The notes beneath the pieces are model-generated. The model was not told where the DNA came from. It made no database searches and was given only the letters and a program-made list of their open reading frames with translations. Shown here piece by piece: positions 8,202 through 17,259 of a stretch of 46,231 nucleotides of DNA (positions within the stretch are counted from its first letter, which is position 1; every line of letters starts with the position of its first letter). The stretch covers positions 1-46,231 of the forward strand of contig SVQR01000006.1 of assembly GCA_015065225.1 (NCBI GenBank). Direction: 5' to 3'. The DNA comes from Oscillospiraceae bacterium (GTDB lineage Bacteria; Bacillota; Clostridia; Oscillospirales; CAG-382). Position numbers and translations under genes: made by a program.

Positions 8202-8270
8202 TGCGCTGTCTTGTCAGATGCTTTCACAGCCTTGCGACAAAGCGAAAATACATACGAAAAGGAGAACAAA

Positions 8271-9056
8271 ATGGCAAAGCTCATACCGGATTCAATATAT
8301 AATATCCTTGACCTTACGGTAAATGTAAAAAAGATCCCCTTCGGCACAAAGTGGAATAAAAACTGCTGCGGCTTTAAAAAGGGCGATCTGTATAAAGCAG
8401 ACAGACTCATGACTGACGGTACGGGAAAAATATTGGGTATCACCATACACAATACAGGCAACGGCGCAGATGCCGAAACATATACCCGTGCTACCTTCAA
8501 TCAGAACATGAATACATCAAGAGTCCATTTCTATGTGGACAGCAAGGAAGCATGGCAGAATCTCGAAGAAAACGAGGTCGGCTGGCACGCAGGTACCGGA
8601 GACAGAAGCCTCGGTAACGACAGCTACCTCGCAATAGAGATAATAATGGGTAGCGAGAATGGAGGATCGGACAGAAAAGCCGAGGAAAACGGCGCTCTGC
8701 TTACCGCACATCTTCTGCTTAAATACGGACTTTCTCTTTCCGATGTCGTTACACATAAACACTGGTCGGGAAAGAATTGCCCTAAATATATCCTTCCCCA
8801 TTGGGACAGCTTCCTCTCTCTTGTCAGCGAAAAATATGCTGCTCTCAAGAGTGCACAAGCCTCGGATTCGGAGCAGGATTCCGCAAGCACAAAGACCGTC
8901 GATAATACTCCCGATGACTATGCAAAATATTCCGTATATAAGGCGGTGCAGAACAAGATACTTGTCGGTGACACGAGTGGTGATCTCAGACTTCATGACT
9001 TTGTTACGCGGCAGGATCTGTGCGTCATCCTGGACAGAATGAATATTATGGGATGA
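8271..9056 (+). CDS. Phage-type N-acetylmuramoyl-L-alanine amidase (endolysin) with SLH-like tail
   Basis: Zn-dependent amidase (Amidase_2/T7-lysozyme fold) that cleaves the bond between muramic acid and L-Ala of peptidoglycan. Predicted zinc ligands are His60 (in GITIHNTG), His162 (in VTHKHWSG) and Cys170 (in KNCPKYI), the usual His/His/Cys set; GWHAGTGD is also typical. It has no signal peptide, as expected for an endolysin needing a holin. Residues of about 215-261 look like one S-layer-homology repeat (AVQNKILVGD...VTRQDLCVILDRM), a plausible wall-binding tail. I chose the ATG with an AAGGAG site 6 bases upstream; a longer reading frame starts at 8211 without such a site. It sits between the small membrane gene and the holin-like gene. 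Confidence 0.88.
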   Translation: MAKLIPDSIYNILDLTVNVKKIPFGTKWNKNCCGFKKGDLYKADRLMTDGTGKILGITIHNTGNGADAETYTRATFNQNMNTSRVHFYVDSKEAWQNLEENEVGWHAGTGDRSLGNDSYLAIEIIMGSENGGSDRKAEENGALLTAHLLLKYGLSLSDVVTHKHWSGKNCPKYILPHWDSFLSLVSEKYAALKSAQASDSEQDSASTKTVDNTPDDYAKYSVYKAVQNKILVGDTSGDLRLHDFVTRQDLCVILDRMNIMG

Positions 9057-9146
9057 TGCTGCGAAAGTGCGATACGGGACATTCTTTTTTTCAGACAATG
9101 CGTAGTCTTACCAAAAATAAAATGTAAATCAAAGGAGATAAGATAT

Positions 9147-9356
9147 ATGACCAAAAAAGATATCATAAGAAAACTGTCATCAAGAAAATTCTGGGCGTGT
9201 GTTGCGGGATTTGCCGTGTCGCTTATGGCAATGTTCAGTTTCCCCGAAAGCACCGTCACTCTCGTTACCTCACTTATTACCTCCGCAGGCTGCCTTGTGG
9301 CTTATATCCTCGCGGAAGGTTATTCCGACGGGAAGAACGAGGGGAATCAGAATTAG
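9147..9356 (+). CDS. Holin-like small membrane protein
   Basis: 69 residues with two hydrophobic segments: about 16-33 (ACVAGFAVSLMAMFSF) and 38-58 (TLVTSLITSAGCLVAYIL), a short turn, a charged N-terminus and a polar tail GYSDGKNEGNQN. Size, topology and position next to an amidase fit a phage holin, the pore that lets a cytosolic endolysin reach the wall. It has a strong AAAGGAG site. Assignment rests on context and topology, not on a recognised motif. Confidence 0.7.
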   Translation: MTKKDIIRKLSSRKFWACVAGFAVSLMAMFSFPESTVTLVTSLITSAGCLVAYILAEGYSDGKNEGNQN

Positions 9357-9384
9357 GGAATGCTCATAAAAAGCAAAATTATTG

Positions 9385-9413
9385 TTGACTTTTCGGAATC
9401 CTTATCTTAAAAT
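9385..9413 (+). promoter_or_regulatory. Promoter of leaderless beta-helix gene 1
   Basis: TTGACT (9385-9390), 17-base spacer, TAAAAT (9408-9413). It gives the beta-helix gene its own start, although no terminator separates it from the holin-like gene. Confidence 0.7.
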
Positions 9414-9461
9414 GTTTGTGTAAGTATACTTGCAAGTTCATCGAAAAGGAGACCGAGATAT

Positions 9462-10967
9462 ATGTCAGAATTTAAATTTTCGGCAAACACCGATACTCAA
9501 GGGGATTATATAAAAGAAATAAAAGCCGCATATGACAGCGGAGTGCTTACAAAAGAACAGCTGTCTGCGGTAATAGAGGATATATCTCAAAAAAGGATAT
9601 GCGAGATCCTGAATACAAAAACGCAGGTCTCCGTCAGCGGCACAAGCTATTATGTTGCAGCGAACGGAAACGATGAGAATGACGGTATGTCACCGGAAAG
9701 TGCATGGCAGACAGTATCAAAGGTAGACTCAATGGCAGAAAAGCTCTTGCCCGGTGATGCTGTATTCTTTAAGAGAGGCGAGATATTCAGAGGAATATTT
9801 GCCGCCGCTCCCGGCGTTACATATTCCGCATTCGGAGAAGGCGAAAAGCCGCGTATATACGTCTGGGACAAGAATTCCGCTTCTCCCTCACTCTGGGAAA
9901 AGACGGATGCTCCCGGTGTATGGTATTACAAAGAGGATTGCGAGCTTGATATCGGAAACATAGTTTTTGACGATGAATTCTGTGCACGAAAAATATATAA
10001 ATCCTTTGAGCATGACGGAACTACTCTCGACTATCACAAGCAGAGACCCTTCACCGATTATCACGATCTTACCGAGGACTTCACCTTCTTCCAGGATTCA
10101 CGCCCCGAGGGAGATAAAAAGCTGTATCTCAGATGCAACAAAGGCAATCCCGGTGAGCTTTTCAAGGATATCGAAATGTCCAAGCGTCTGACTTGTATCC
10201 GCATCGGCAAACAGAATGACGGTGTGACACTTGACAATCTGCGTATTTCGTTTGCGGGCATCCACGGTGCGGCAGGTCACTATGGCGATAATATCACTGT
10301 ACGCAACTGTGAATTCAAATGGATAGGCGGCTGTATACAGTTCCAGGTCGGTGAGCTCAAGAGCTTCTTTATCCACAGAACATGGCCGACACCACTCGGG
10401 AATGCGATAGAGCTGGGACAGGCACGCAATTTCAACGTATACAACAATTACATCCATCAATGCTACGATGCAGGTATAACACATCAGTGGGGACCGGGAA
10501 CAGATCCCATCCACGCCCGTGATATACACTATTATGACAATGTTATAACCGATTGCGTATATGCGATAGAGATATTCTACGGTGAATCCATGCACAAGAT
10601 AAGCAACAGAAGCTGTCATAACACTCTTATCGAGAACAATATCCTTCGCAACGGCGGCGGCTTCGGGCATGACGCAAGACCTGACAGAGGTGTAACCGCA
10701 CTCATACGCTACGGCAGGATGCTTGCCGACAACAAGGATCACATAGTACGCAACAATATCTTTGACCGTAGTCGCGAATATATGATAACAGCTCAAAACG
10801 ACGGCATGAATGCGGCAAGATTTGAGGACAATCTCTATATCCACAAAGAAGGTGCAAAGTTTACCAACAGGCTCGGCGGTAACTTTATTACATCTTCGAA
10901 TGTAAAAAAAGAGCTTGAGATAACAGGAACGGAAAAGGGCATGACCGTTGTTGTTACGGAAGAATAG
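9462..10967 (+). CDS. Leaderless parallel beta-helix family protein (paralog 1)
   Basis: 501-residue member of the seven-protein family in this window. There is no signal peptide or membrane segment. Residues 1-55 are helical (YIKEIKAAYDSGVL...KRICEILNTKT). The family opening SYYVAANGNDENDG with S-P-E-S-A-W-Q-T follows, then GDAVFFKRGEIFRG, TYSAFGEGEKP, and a right-handed beta-helix with NCEFKWIGG, the invariant YDAGITHQ, IEIFYGES, GGGFGHDARPD and NNIFDRS. Such folds are typical of polysaccharide lyases, hydrolases, epimerases and phage tailspikes; the substrate is unknown. It starts at an ATG with an AAGGAG site, 105 bases after the holin-like gene, and has its own promoter and terminator. 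Its position next to lysis genes makes phage or holin-linked release possible. Confidence 0.8.
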   Translation: MSEFKFSANTDTQGDYIKEIKAAYDSGVLTKEQLSAVIEDISQKRICEILNTKTQVSVSGTSYYVAANGNDENDGMSPESAWQTVSKVDSMAEKLLPGDAVFFKRGEIFRGIFAAAPGVTYSAFGEGEKPRIYVWDKNSASPSLWEKTDAPGVWYYKEDCELDIGNIVFDDEFCARKIYKSFEHDGTTLDYHKQRPFTDYHDLTEDFTFFQDSRPEGDKKLYLRCNKGNPGELFKDIEMSKRLTCIRIGKQNDGVTLDNLRISFAGIHGAAGHYGDNITVRNCEFKWIGGCIQFQVGELKSFFIHRTWPTPLGNAIELGQARNFNVYNNYIHQCYDAGITHQWGPGTDPIHARDIHYYDNVITDCVYAIEIFYGESMHKISNRSCHNTLIENNILRNGGGFGHDARPDRGVTALIRYGRMLADNKDHIVRNNIFDRSREYMITAQNDGMNAARFEDNLYIHKEGAKFTNRLGGNFITSSNVKKELEITGTEKGMTVVVTEE

Positions 10968-10993
10968 CGTCAAGATATGATCAACAGGATTTT

Positions 10994-11043
10994 CCGCATA
11001 AGGCTTCGGCAATGACCGACAGCTTTGTGCGGATATCTTTTTT
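10994..11043 (+). terminator. Terminator after beta-helix paralog 1
   Basis: CCGCATAAGGCT pairs with AGCTTTGTGCGG (two G-U pairs), followed by ATATC and a T6 tract. Confidence 0.75.
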
Positions 11044-11080
11044 ATAAGATGGCAGATCAAGGTATAAGTACATATAAAAC

Positions 11081-11132
11081 AAAAAGGCTTCCGTCGGCAG
11101 CTGCCAAAACAGCAGAACCCAAAACGGAAGCC
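11081..11132 (-). terminator. Terminator of the alpha-galactosidase gene
   Basis: On the minus strand GGCTTCCGT and ACGGAAGCC pair perfectly; an inner GGCAGCTGCC palindrome sits in the loop and a T5 tract follows. Confidence 0.85.
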
Positions 11133-11151
11133 CGTATATTCTTATTGCCTT

Positions 11152-13266
11152 TTATCTCTTTTTAAGCATTACGACATTTCCGGAGATATCCTCCTGATCC
11201 TTAACAAACAGCTTGCCGTTGCAAACACCGATGCCTGTGTCCGGATAAAGTATATCCGTGATCTCGTAATCGCCTTCAAGACTTACTTCAAAGTCTCGGC
11301 ATTCGTGCATGGAGTGTATTACCGCAAGTACGGTGCTCTTGTCTTCGCTGTAACGAAGAACTATCTGTGTTCCGCTCGGATGTCCGTAGCTTGCTCTGTC
11401 GGTTGCATGGATATAGCTTGTGCCATGTTTGATGACCGGACTTGCCTTGACGTACAGCTTTTCGGCATCGACCATCATCTTATACTGCTCGTCGGACAGC
11501 TCCATTAGCTTTCCCGACCAGCAAAGTCTTCCCAGGAAGCCTCCTGCGATTATGTACTTTGTTCTGTTATCCGGATAAAATCTCTGGAGCGAGCACCATA
11601 CCTGTGACTGCCTCGGCGGTATCAGATAGTGAAGACCGCCCGCAACTATCGGTATCTCAAGCACCTCATGGGTGTCCGAACAGGAGCTCATCGCGGTTAT
11701 ATCCATCATGGAAGGCTCAAGTCTGCAACCGCCAGAGGCACAGTTTTCTATAATTATGCCGGGGATCTCATTCTTTATCTTCTTAAAGTACTCGCGCGTT
11801 GCGATCATCTGCTGTCTTACACCCTCGCCGGGACTTTCAAAGCCGTCACAGCCAAGACCTATGCTGGCGTTGTAGTCCACCTTGAGATATCCGAATCCCC
11901 ATTCCTTGAGGTTTCCGATGCAGACTCTGTCAAGATGCGCTATGGCTTTGGGGTTTGTCATATCAAGAAAACTCTCGTTTCTGCCGTTTATGACGTGACC
12001 TACCACGACATGACCGTCTTTTTTCACCTTCATGTCATCGTACTCACTGCCGAAATACTTGCCCTTTTCGCCTGTCGCTTCAAATTCATACCATATTCCC
12101 GGAACAAAGCCTCTCGCCTTTATATCATCGGCGTAAGCTTTGAGTCCTTTCGGGAAAGCCTCGGTGTCGACGTTGTCGTAATCACCTATTTGTCTGTTCG
12201 GATACCATCCGGCATCCATTACGAAATATTTTGTCCTTGAGCCTATCTTACGAAGTCTTTCTGCCATTGAAACAAGAAGCTCATGAGTGGGATGTCCCCA
12301 TGTGGTTATAAACTCGTTGAACACTATCGGCAGACATCCGTCGTCATCGTCTTTTTCGCCGTAGGCATCTATTGCACCGTGACGCATTTCTATAAGTCTG
12401 TTTGATACCTCCGCAATTCCTCCGCGGCAGGCTGAAACGTAAGCCGAGGGAGAAGTGAATCTTTCACCGGGAAGCACATCCTTTCTCCACGCACCGAACT
12501 GTACATCCGCAATACCCATGGAAAGTGATACGCTCTTGTTGGCTCTTGTAAGATCGCACTGCCAGGAAGCGTTGTGTGCGAGATACATTCCCCAGATAAC
12601 ACCGCTGTTTCTGTCCTCAAGAGCGAAATAAGGATGATATCCCTGAACGGGACGGGAGCCGACAACTCCGAATTTCATATTCTCAAAGCATCCGCCCCAT
12701 GCCTTTTCCATGGAAAGATCCACAAGATCGCTCTCCACGTGCTTTGCCTCCATCGCCCAGCCTGCTCTGAAGGAATGAAGAACACATTCATGTGCACTGT
12801 CGCTTCCGAGATAGGGAGAAAGACAGTCAAGGCTTGCACTTGTGAGATATTCAAGAGTGAACTTAGTGTCGGATATATTGTAAAACTCGGTATATATCTC
12901 AAGTCCCTTGTCGCCTTCGGTGTACTTTACGACATGATCTATACCGTAACCCTCATCCGCTTCAAGGGTGGTGATGACAGTTTTCACATTACCGTCAACG
13001 GTAAATTTCTGTTCCTTAAAAAACAGTTTTTCAAGAGAATCGGACAATTTATAACAGTTGGAAAACTTTGAAGTGTTGTGGTGTGACAGCTGAAGATGCA
13101 CAAGCGAGCCGTTTATCCTCTCCTGCTCATACTTGGGTTCTCCCTTGTTATTTACAAAAACATCATTTTCCGTACCTATAGGCAGAAGCACCATTTCGGA
13201 ATGGGCGTTGTCATCGGAAACAAAGTACCTTACTACGATATCACCGAATACAAAATCCTTTATCAT
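11152..13266 (-). CDS. GH36-family alpha-galactosidase
   Basis: 704-residue glycoside hydrolase of clan GH-D, releasing terminal alpha-galactose (raffinose-type sugars, galactomannan side chains). The N-terminal half is the beta-sandwich; the TIM barrel begins near residue 310 (P-I-V-F-N-E-F, FVMDAGWY at about 358-364). The predicted nucleophile is Asp464 in GYLKVDYN, and the acid/base is Asp531 in SSCSDTHE; the ENCASGGCR loop (507-515) is the substrate-binding signature. No signal peptide is present, so it acts in the cytoplasm on imported oligosaccharides. It has its own promoter and terminator and lies between two beta-helix genes in opposite orientation. No transporter or regulator gene is adjacent. 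Exact substrate specificity cannot be read from sequence; some relatives are alpha-N-acetylgalactosaminidases. Confidence 0.9.
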   Translation of the reverse strand: MIKDFVFGDIVVRYFVSDDNAHSEMVLLPIGTENDVFVNNKGEPKYEQERINGSLVHLQLSHHNTSKFSNCYKLSDSLEKLFFKEQKFTVDGNVKTVITTLEADEGYGIDHVVKYTEGDKGLEIYTEFYNISDTKFTLEYLTSASLDCLSPYLGSDSAHECVLHSFRAGWAMEAKHVESDLVDLSMEKAWGGCFENMKFGVVGSRPVQGYHPYFALEDRNSGVIWGMYLAHNASWQCDLTRANKSVSLSMGIADVQFGAWRKDVLPGERFTSPSAYVSACRGGIAEVSNRLIEMRHGAIDAYGEKDDDDGCLPIVFNEFITTWGHPTHELLVSMAERLRKIGSRTKYFVMDAGWYPNRQIGDYDNVDTEAFPKGLKAYADDIKARGFVPGIWYEFEATGEKGKYFGSEYDDMKVKKDGHVVVGHVINGRNESFLDMTNPKAIAHLDRVCIGNLKEWGFGYLKVDYNASIGLGCDGFESPGEGVRQQMIATREYFKKIKNEIPGIIIENCASGGCRLEPSMMDITAMSSCSDTHEVLEIPIVAGGLHYLIPPRQSQVWCSLQRFYPDNRTKYIIAGGFLGRLCWSGKLMELSDEQYKMMVDAEKLYVKASPVIKHGTSYIHATDRASYGHPSGTQIVLRYSEDKSTVLAVIHSMHECRDFEVSLEGDYEITDILYPDTGIGVCNGKLFVKDQEDISGNVVMLKKR

Positions 13267-13304
13267 AAAAATAATTTCCGTCCTTTTTGAAGAATTGTGA
13301 AAAC

Positions 13305-13333
13305 ATTATACCACAACGTTCCCGTAAAGTCAA
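13305..13333 (-). promoter_or_regulatory. Promoter of the alpha-galactosidase gene
   Basis: On the minus strand TTGACT (13333-13328), 17-base spacer, TATAAT (13310-13305), with an extended -10 TGG just before. The same TGTGG-TATAAT junction occurs in the dnaA and 7030 promoters. Confidence 0.85.
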
Positions 13334-13461
13334 GAGAGTTAAGACCCGGCTCTTTCTCTGCTCATATTTTTGCAAATTTACACCATATACATAGAATTTC
13401 GCTTTTACTTTGTGTTAGAATATATTATATTTGTAGAAATAAACTACTCGGAAGGTATTGT

Positions 13462-16400
13462 ATGAGAATAAAAAGGTTTGTATTGTTTATTTTAATATCA
13501 ATGTTCGCAGTCTGTACTCTTGCTTTGACGGCACTTGCATCGCCTTTTGGTCAAAAAGTTTCTTTTGACAGCAAATGGTCCGGTACGTCCGGGATATTTG
13601 CTCCCCATGACGGACTTGTAACGGCAAATACTGCAACGCTTGCGGAGAAAGCTACCGCCCCTGACGGAAATCCCTCTCTTAAAATAACGCCCTCATCCTC
13701 TTATAAGGGAGCTTCACCGATAGGTATCAAGCATTCTTCTATCAGGAATATGAACTTTTCCCTTTCGGATATAAAGTATATCAGATACTACTACTATTAC
13801 GAGGGTACGTATGACGGATATGCAAAGCTCACCTTCCCTGCATCCGAATTCAGTATCACAAAAGAGAGATCTGTGTACTCCATGGAAAAGGTACAGAGCA
13901 AATCCTGGAATTATCTCACATTTGATGTTGGAAACGCACTCTTTGGTTACATTTTCAACGATGGTACTCTCTCGGAGGTTAACTTCTTCCCCTTCGGTGA
14001 TGCAACTGTATCCTCACTTGCATCGGACAAGAGCCTTTATCTTCGCGAGATGGGACTGTACGGTGCGGAAAACTCAAATATACTGGCAGCGATCTCAAAC
14101 GGTACCCTTGTGCAGAAATATCCCGTATCCTTCCTGTCCGGAAGACCGGATGTCACAGGCGAAGCACCGGAAATGATACTTGCAAAGGTCGGAGAGACAA
14201 TAACTCTTCCGGAAAACACCTTCGTAAGAGAAGGCTACACCTTTGACGGATGGATATGCAGTGTGGGAAGCAAGATAATGCAGCCCGGTGATGAGTATAC
14301 TCTTGAGGAAAGAAACCGTACCGGCGGACAGACCACCGCGGAGATAGATTTTATCGCAAACTGGGTATTCGGCGACGGCAAAGAAGAGATCGTTACGCTT
14401 CCCGATGTAAAAAGAGTCAGCTATGCAAGAGAATTCTGCGGAGGTATCACTGACGGTCACAAATATAAGTACGGTACTCTCAACCGTCCCATGATATTTG
14501 ACGGACTTACCTGCGTGGAATTCACTCCCGATCCTACAGGTACCCATGCAAATACCAACTATATCAATCTTGACGGCTGGGTCTGGCACACAATGCCGCT
14601 GGATCTCTCACACTATAAGTGTCTTATCATTCCTTATTACTTCAAAACGGACAAAACGAGCTTTGGCACATCTCCCTACATCAATATGCTCGGACGTAAA
14701 GACGATGATTCAACAGCTCTCACGTCTACCCTTAAAATATCCAACAGCACAGGCGGTCTGAAGCTCAATCAATGGGATTGTCTTGTATTCAAATTCGATT
14801 TTGCGAATAATTCTTCGCTGAATAAGTATGTCAGATGGAACACCAATACAATCCTGAAGCAAATACATATCCTCCCCTTCGGCAATATGACGGCATCAAA
14901 ACTTTCCGCCGATGACAGACTTTATCTCGGAGACTTTATATTCCTTTCCGAGATACCCACGGGAACGGTATCCTTCTCAAAAGGCATGATAAGCGGTGAC
15001 GGCAGCGGAAGCTTCAGACCATCCGACATCCTCACAAGAGGCGAAGCGGCATCAATACTCGCAAAATCCACAGGCTTCACGGATGCAAACTTGAAAAATT
15101 CCGAAAGCGGCTATAGCGATATGGATGCAAATGACTGGAGTCTTCCCTATGTTTCCTTCCTTGAGAAAAAGTCTGTACTTATTCCGGGAGAAAAGGAGAG
15201 CTTCTATCCCGATGATATATGTACCATGGACGTCTATCTTTCCTGGGCAACAAGTGCAAAGATAAACAAAGATGTCGCAACAAATCCCTTCGGTAAACTC
15301 CCCGTAAACCCTTCGTCGGATAAAGGAGTCTCAAGAGCCGAGGCGGTCGAGCTTGCTTCCTCCATTATAAACGACATAACCTACACAGCGCATGATGCCG
15401 TAAAGTTCCTTGGCGATATTACGCTGTACAATGATATAAATGAAAGTCAGTGGTACTATCCCACAGTTGCACTTGCATCCGTTCCTACCGTAAGTGCAAA
15501 AAGCGGCAATCTCACAAAGGTGGTTGATACCCTTGTGGAGATCCCTTCGACAGATACGGATTTCCCCGAAGAAAAATACATCGAGGGCGAAAACTATCTT
15601 GCAACGCTGGATGCTCTTACCCAAGAACGTATAGACGATATACTGTACTCCGAATCCGAATACAAGCAGAAGCCCGGCGGAAAGACAGTATATGTCTCCA
15701 ATTCCTCCGGAAGCGGTACTGTAAACAATTGCAGCGAGACCAACCCCGTAAGAGTTTCCTCCATAAGCGAGATATCCAACTTTGCACTTAATCCCGGTGA
15801 CGTTGTGCTTCTGAAAAGAGGCGATATCTTCAGAGGCTCGTTCGTTACAAAGCCCGGTGTCACATATTCCGCATTCGGCTATGGCGACAAGCCTGTCATC
15901 ATGCCCTCTCCCGAAAACGGTACCGGAACGTCTAAATGGATACTCGACTACGAGGACACAGCCACCGGAAAGAAGATCTGGAAGTACTACAGAGATGACC
16001 TTCTCACAGATGTTGGCGGTGTAAATCTCATCACATACAACAGTCATGTAGTCGCTTACAAGGAAATACCGGATTATCGGAACGGTATATTCTACAACCG
16101 TGCGGATTCCTCGTCGGAATTCGACTACAAGACAGAGCTCGACCACGATCTCGAATTCGTACACTTTGCGAATATAAACAAAAATGGTGAAAAGGTGCTT
16201 TCGGCTCCCGACACAACCTGCGTCGGACCTCTGTATCTCAGATGTGATGCGGGAAATCCCGGAAAGATATATTCCACCATCGAGTTCAACTCCAACGAGC
16301 ATGCGATAAGACTAAACGGCAGTCACGGAGTAACCATAGACAATCTTTGCCTTAAATATTTCGGTCGTCACGGTATAAGTGCGGGTACTGTACACAATCT

Positions 16401-17130
16401 TACCGTCAGAAACTGCGAGATAGGCTGGGGCGGCGGCTCGATACAGAGCTACAAAGACGGCAGGGTAATAAGATTTGGCAACGGTGTCGAGATATACGGC
16501 GCACTTGTAAACTATGTTATCGAAAACTGCTACGTTTATGAGATATATGACGCAGGTATAACGCATCAGATATCCTCAAGCTCCCCCGGTAACTACTTCA
16601 TGGACGGTGTATACTATCTTGACAATGTGCTGATAAACTCCACATATAATATAGAATACTTCATGTCAAAGAACGATGCCGGCTCTGACGGCGTAGTTGA
16701 GCCTTGTGAGCGTTACATGAAGGATGTGTACTTCACAAACAACATTACAAGAGGAGCAGGCTACGGCTGGGGCGTACAGCGTCCTGACAACGCGCCCTCC
16801 AACATCAAGGGATGGACACATCACAATCTGTGCCATAACCAGGTATACGAGAACAATATCTTTGACAGATGTGTCGACCTTCAGAATTCCAGCACCGACT
16901 ATACCATAATGTGCGGTTCGACCTATGAGTCATCCTCGCCTTATATGAAGAACAATATCTTTGTTCAGGTACCGGGACGTACCGTCATGATGTATGTCAC
17001 GCCCAATTACAAGTGCGACCTTGATTCGGAACAGCTCATCAACACCATAGGCGGTACCGGCAACAAGGTATATTTCTGCCGTGATGATTCCGCAGACTAT
17101 GAGCATATGGTATGGTGGAAAGACCGATAA
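13462..17130 (+). CDS. Secreted SLH-anchored multidomain beta-helix protein (paralog 2)
   Basis: 1222-residue surface protein. A signal peptide (residues 1-29, ends ALTALAS) leads into a beta-rich module (about 30-215), a Listeria/Bacteroides-type repeat (about 220-306, with EGYTFDGW and IDFIANW), a second beta-rich module resembling the first (about 315-500), SLH repeats (about 505-690, including GDGSGSFRPSDILTRGEAA) and the family beta-helix core (about 705-1222). The core keeps GDVVLLKRGDIFRG, YDAGITHQ, QRPD and NNIFDR but lost the IEIFYGES motif (IEYFMSK). SLH repeats should bind it to the secondary wall polymer. The start is the ATG with a GGAAGG site directly before the signal peptide; the frame is open for 55 codons upstream but those lack export features. 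Likely glycan-active, substrate unknown. Confidence 0.8.
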   Translation: MRIKRFVLFILISMFAVCTLALTALASPFGQKVSFDSKWSGTSGIFAPHDGLVTANTATLAEKATAPDGNPSLKITPSSSYKGASPIGIKHSSIRNMNFSLSDIKYIRYYYYYEGTYDGYAKLTFPASEFSITKERSVYSMEKVQSKSWNYLTFDVGNALFGYIFNDGTLSEVNFFPFGDATVSSLASDKSLYLREMGLYGAENSNILAAISNGTLVQKYPVSFLSGRPDVTGEAPEMILAKVGETITLPENTFVREGYTFDGWICSVGSKIMQPGDEYTLEERNRTGGQTTAEIDFIANWVFGDGKEEIVTLPDVKRVSYAREFCGGITDGHKYKYGTLNRPMIFDGLTCVEFTPDPTGTHANTNYINLDGWVWHTMPLDLSHYKCLIIPYYFKTDKTSFGTSPYINMLGRKDDDSTALTSTLKISNSTGGLKLNQWDCLVFKFDFANNSSLNKYVRWNTNTILKQIHILPFGNMTASKLSADDRLYLGDFIFLSEIPTGTVSFSKGMISGDGSGSFRPSDILTRGEAASILAKSTGFTDANLKNSESGYSDMDANDWSLPYVSFLEKKSVLIPGEKESFYPDDICTMDVYLSWATSAKINKDVATNPFGKLPVNPSSDKGVSRAEAVELASSIINDITYTAHDAVKFLGDITLYNDINESQWYYPTVALASVPTVSAKSGNLTKVVDTLVEIPSTDTDFPEEKYIEGENYLATLDALTQERIDDILYSESEYKQKPGGKTVYVSNSSGSGTVNNCSETNPVRVSSISEISNFALNPGDVVLLKRGDIFRGSFVTKPGVTYSAFGYGDKPVIMPSPENGTGTSKWILDYEDTATGKKIWKYYRDDLLTDVGGVNLITYNSHVVAYKEIPDYRNGIFYNRADSSSEFDYKTELDHDLEFVHFANINKNGEKVLSAPDTTCVGPLYLRCDAGNPGKIYSTIEFNSNEHAIRLNGSHGVTIDNLCLKYFGRHGISAGTVHNLTVRNCEIGWGGGSIQSYKDGRVIRFGNGVEIYGALVNYVIENCYVYEIYDAGITHQISSSSPGNYFMDGVYYLDNVLINSTYNIEYFMSKNDAGSDGVVEPCERYMKDVYFTNNITRGAGYGWGVQRPDNAPSNIKGWTHHNLCHNQVYENNIFDRCVDLQNSSTDYTIMCGSTYESSSPYMKNNIFVQVPGRTVMMYVTPNYKCDLDSEQLINTIGGTGNKVYFCRDDSADYEHMVWWKDR

Positions 17131-17139
17131 TAATACTTA

Positions 17140-17176
17140 TTTATGACTTGGCATCTGTTGTTGTCAGGTCATAAAT
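17140..17176 (+). terminator. Possible terminator hairpin after paralog 2
   Basis: TTTATGACTTGGCA pairs with TGTCAGGTCATAAA; only a short T run follows, so termination is uncertain. Confidence 0.45.
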
Positions 17177-17259
17177 TTCAAGCAAAATAAAAGCATACGT
17201 TGTTTACACGGATGAAGCTCCGTTATTTAACGGCAGCACTACAACAAAAAGGAGCTCAA

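Noticed and set aside
7884-9356. Complete prophage
   Set aside because: Only lysis-type genes are present; no integrase, terminase, capsid, portal or tail genes and no attachment-site pair could be identified.
15331-16302. Long antisense frame inside beta-helix paralog 2 (similar ones at 26815-27780 and 36153-37238)
   Set aside because: They mirror the codon pattern of the real genes on the other strand, have no ribosome sites and no recognisable domains.
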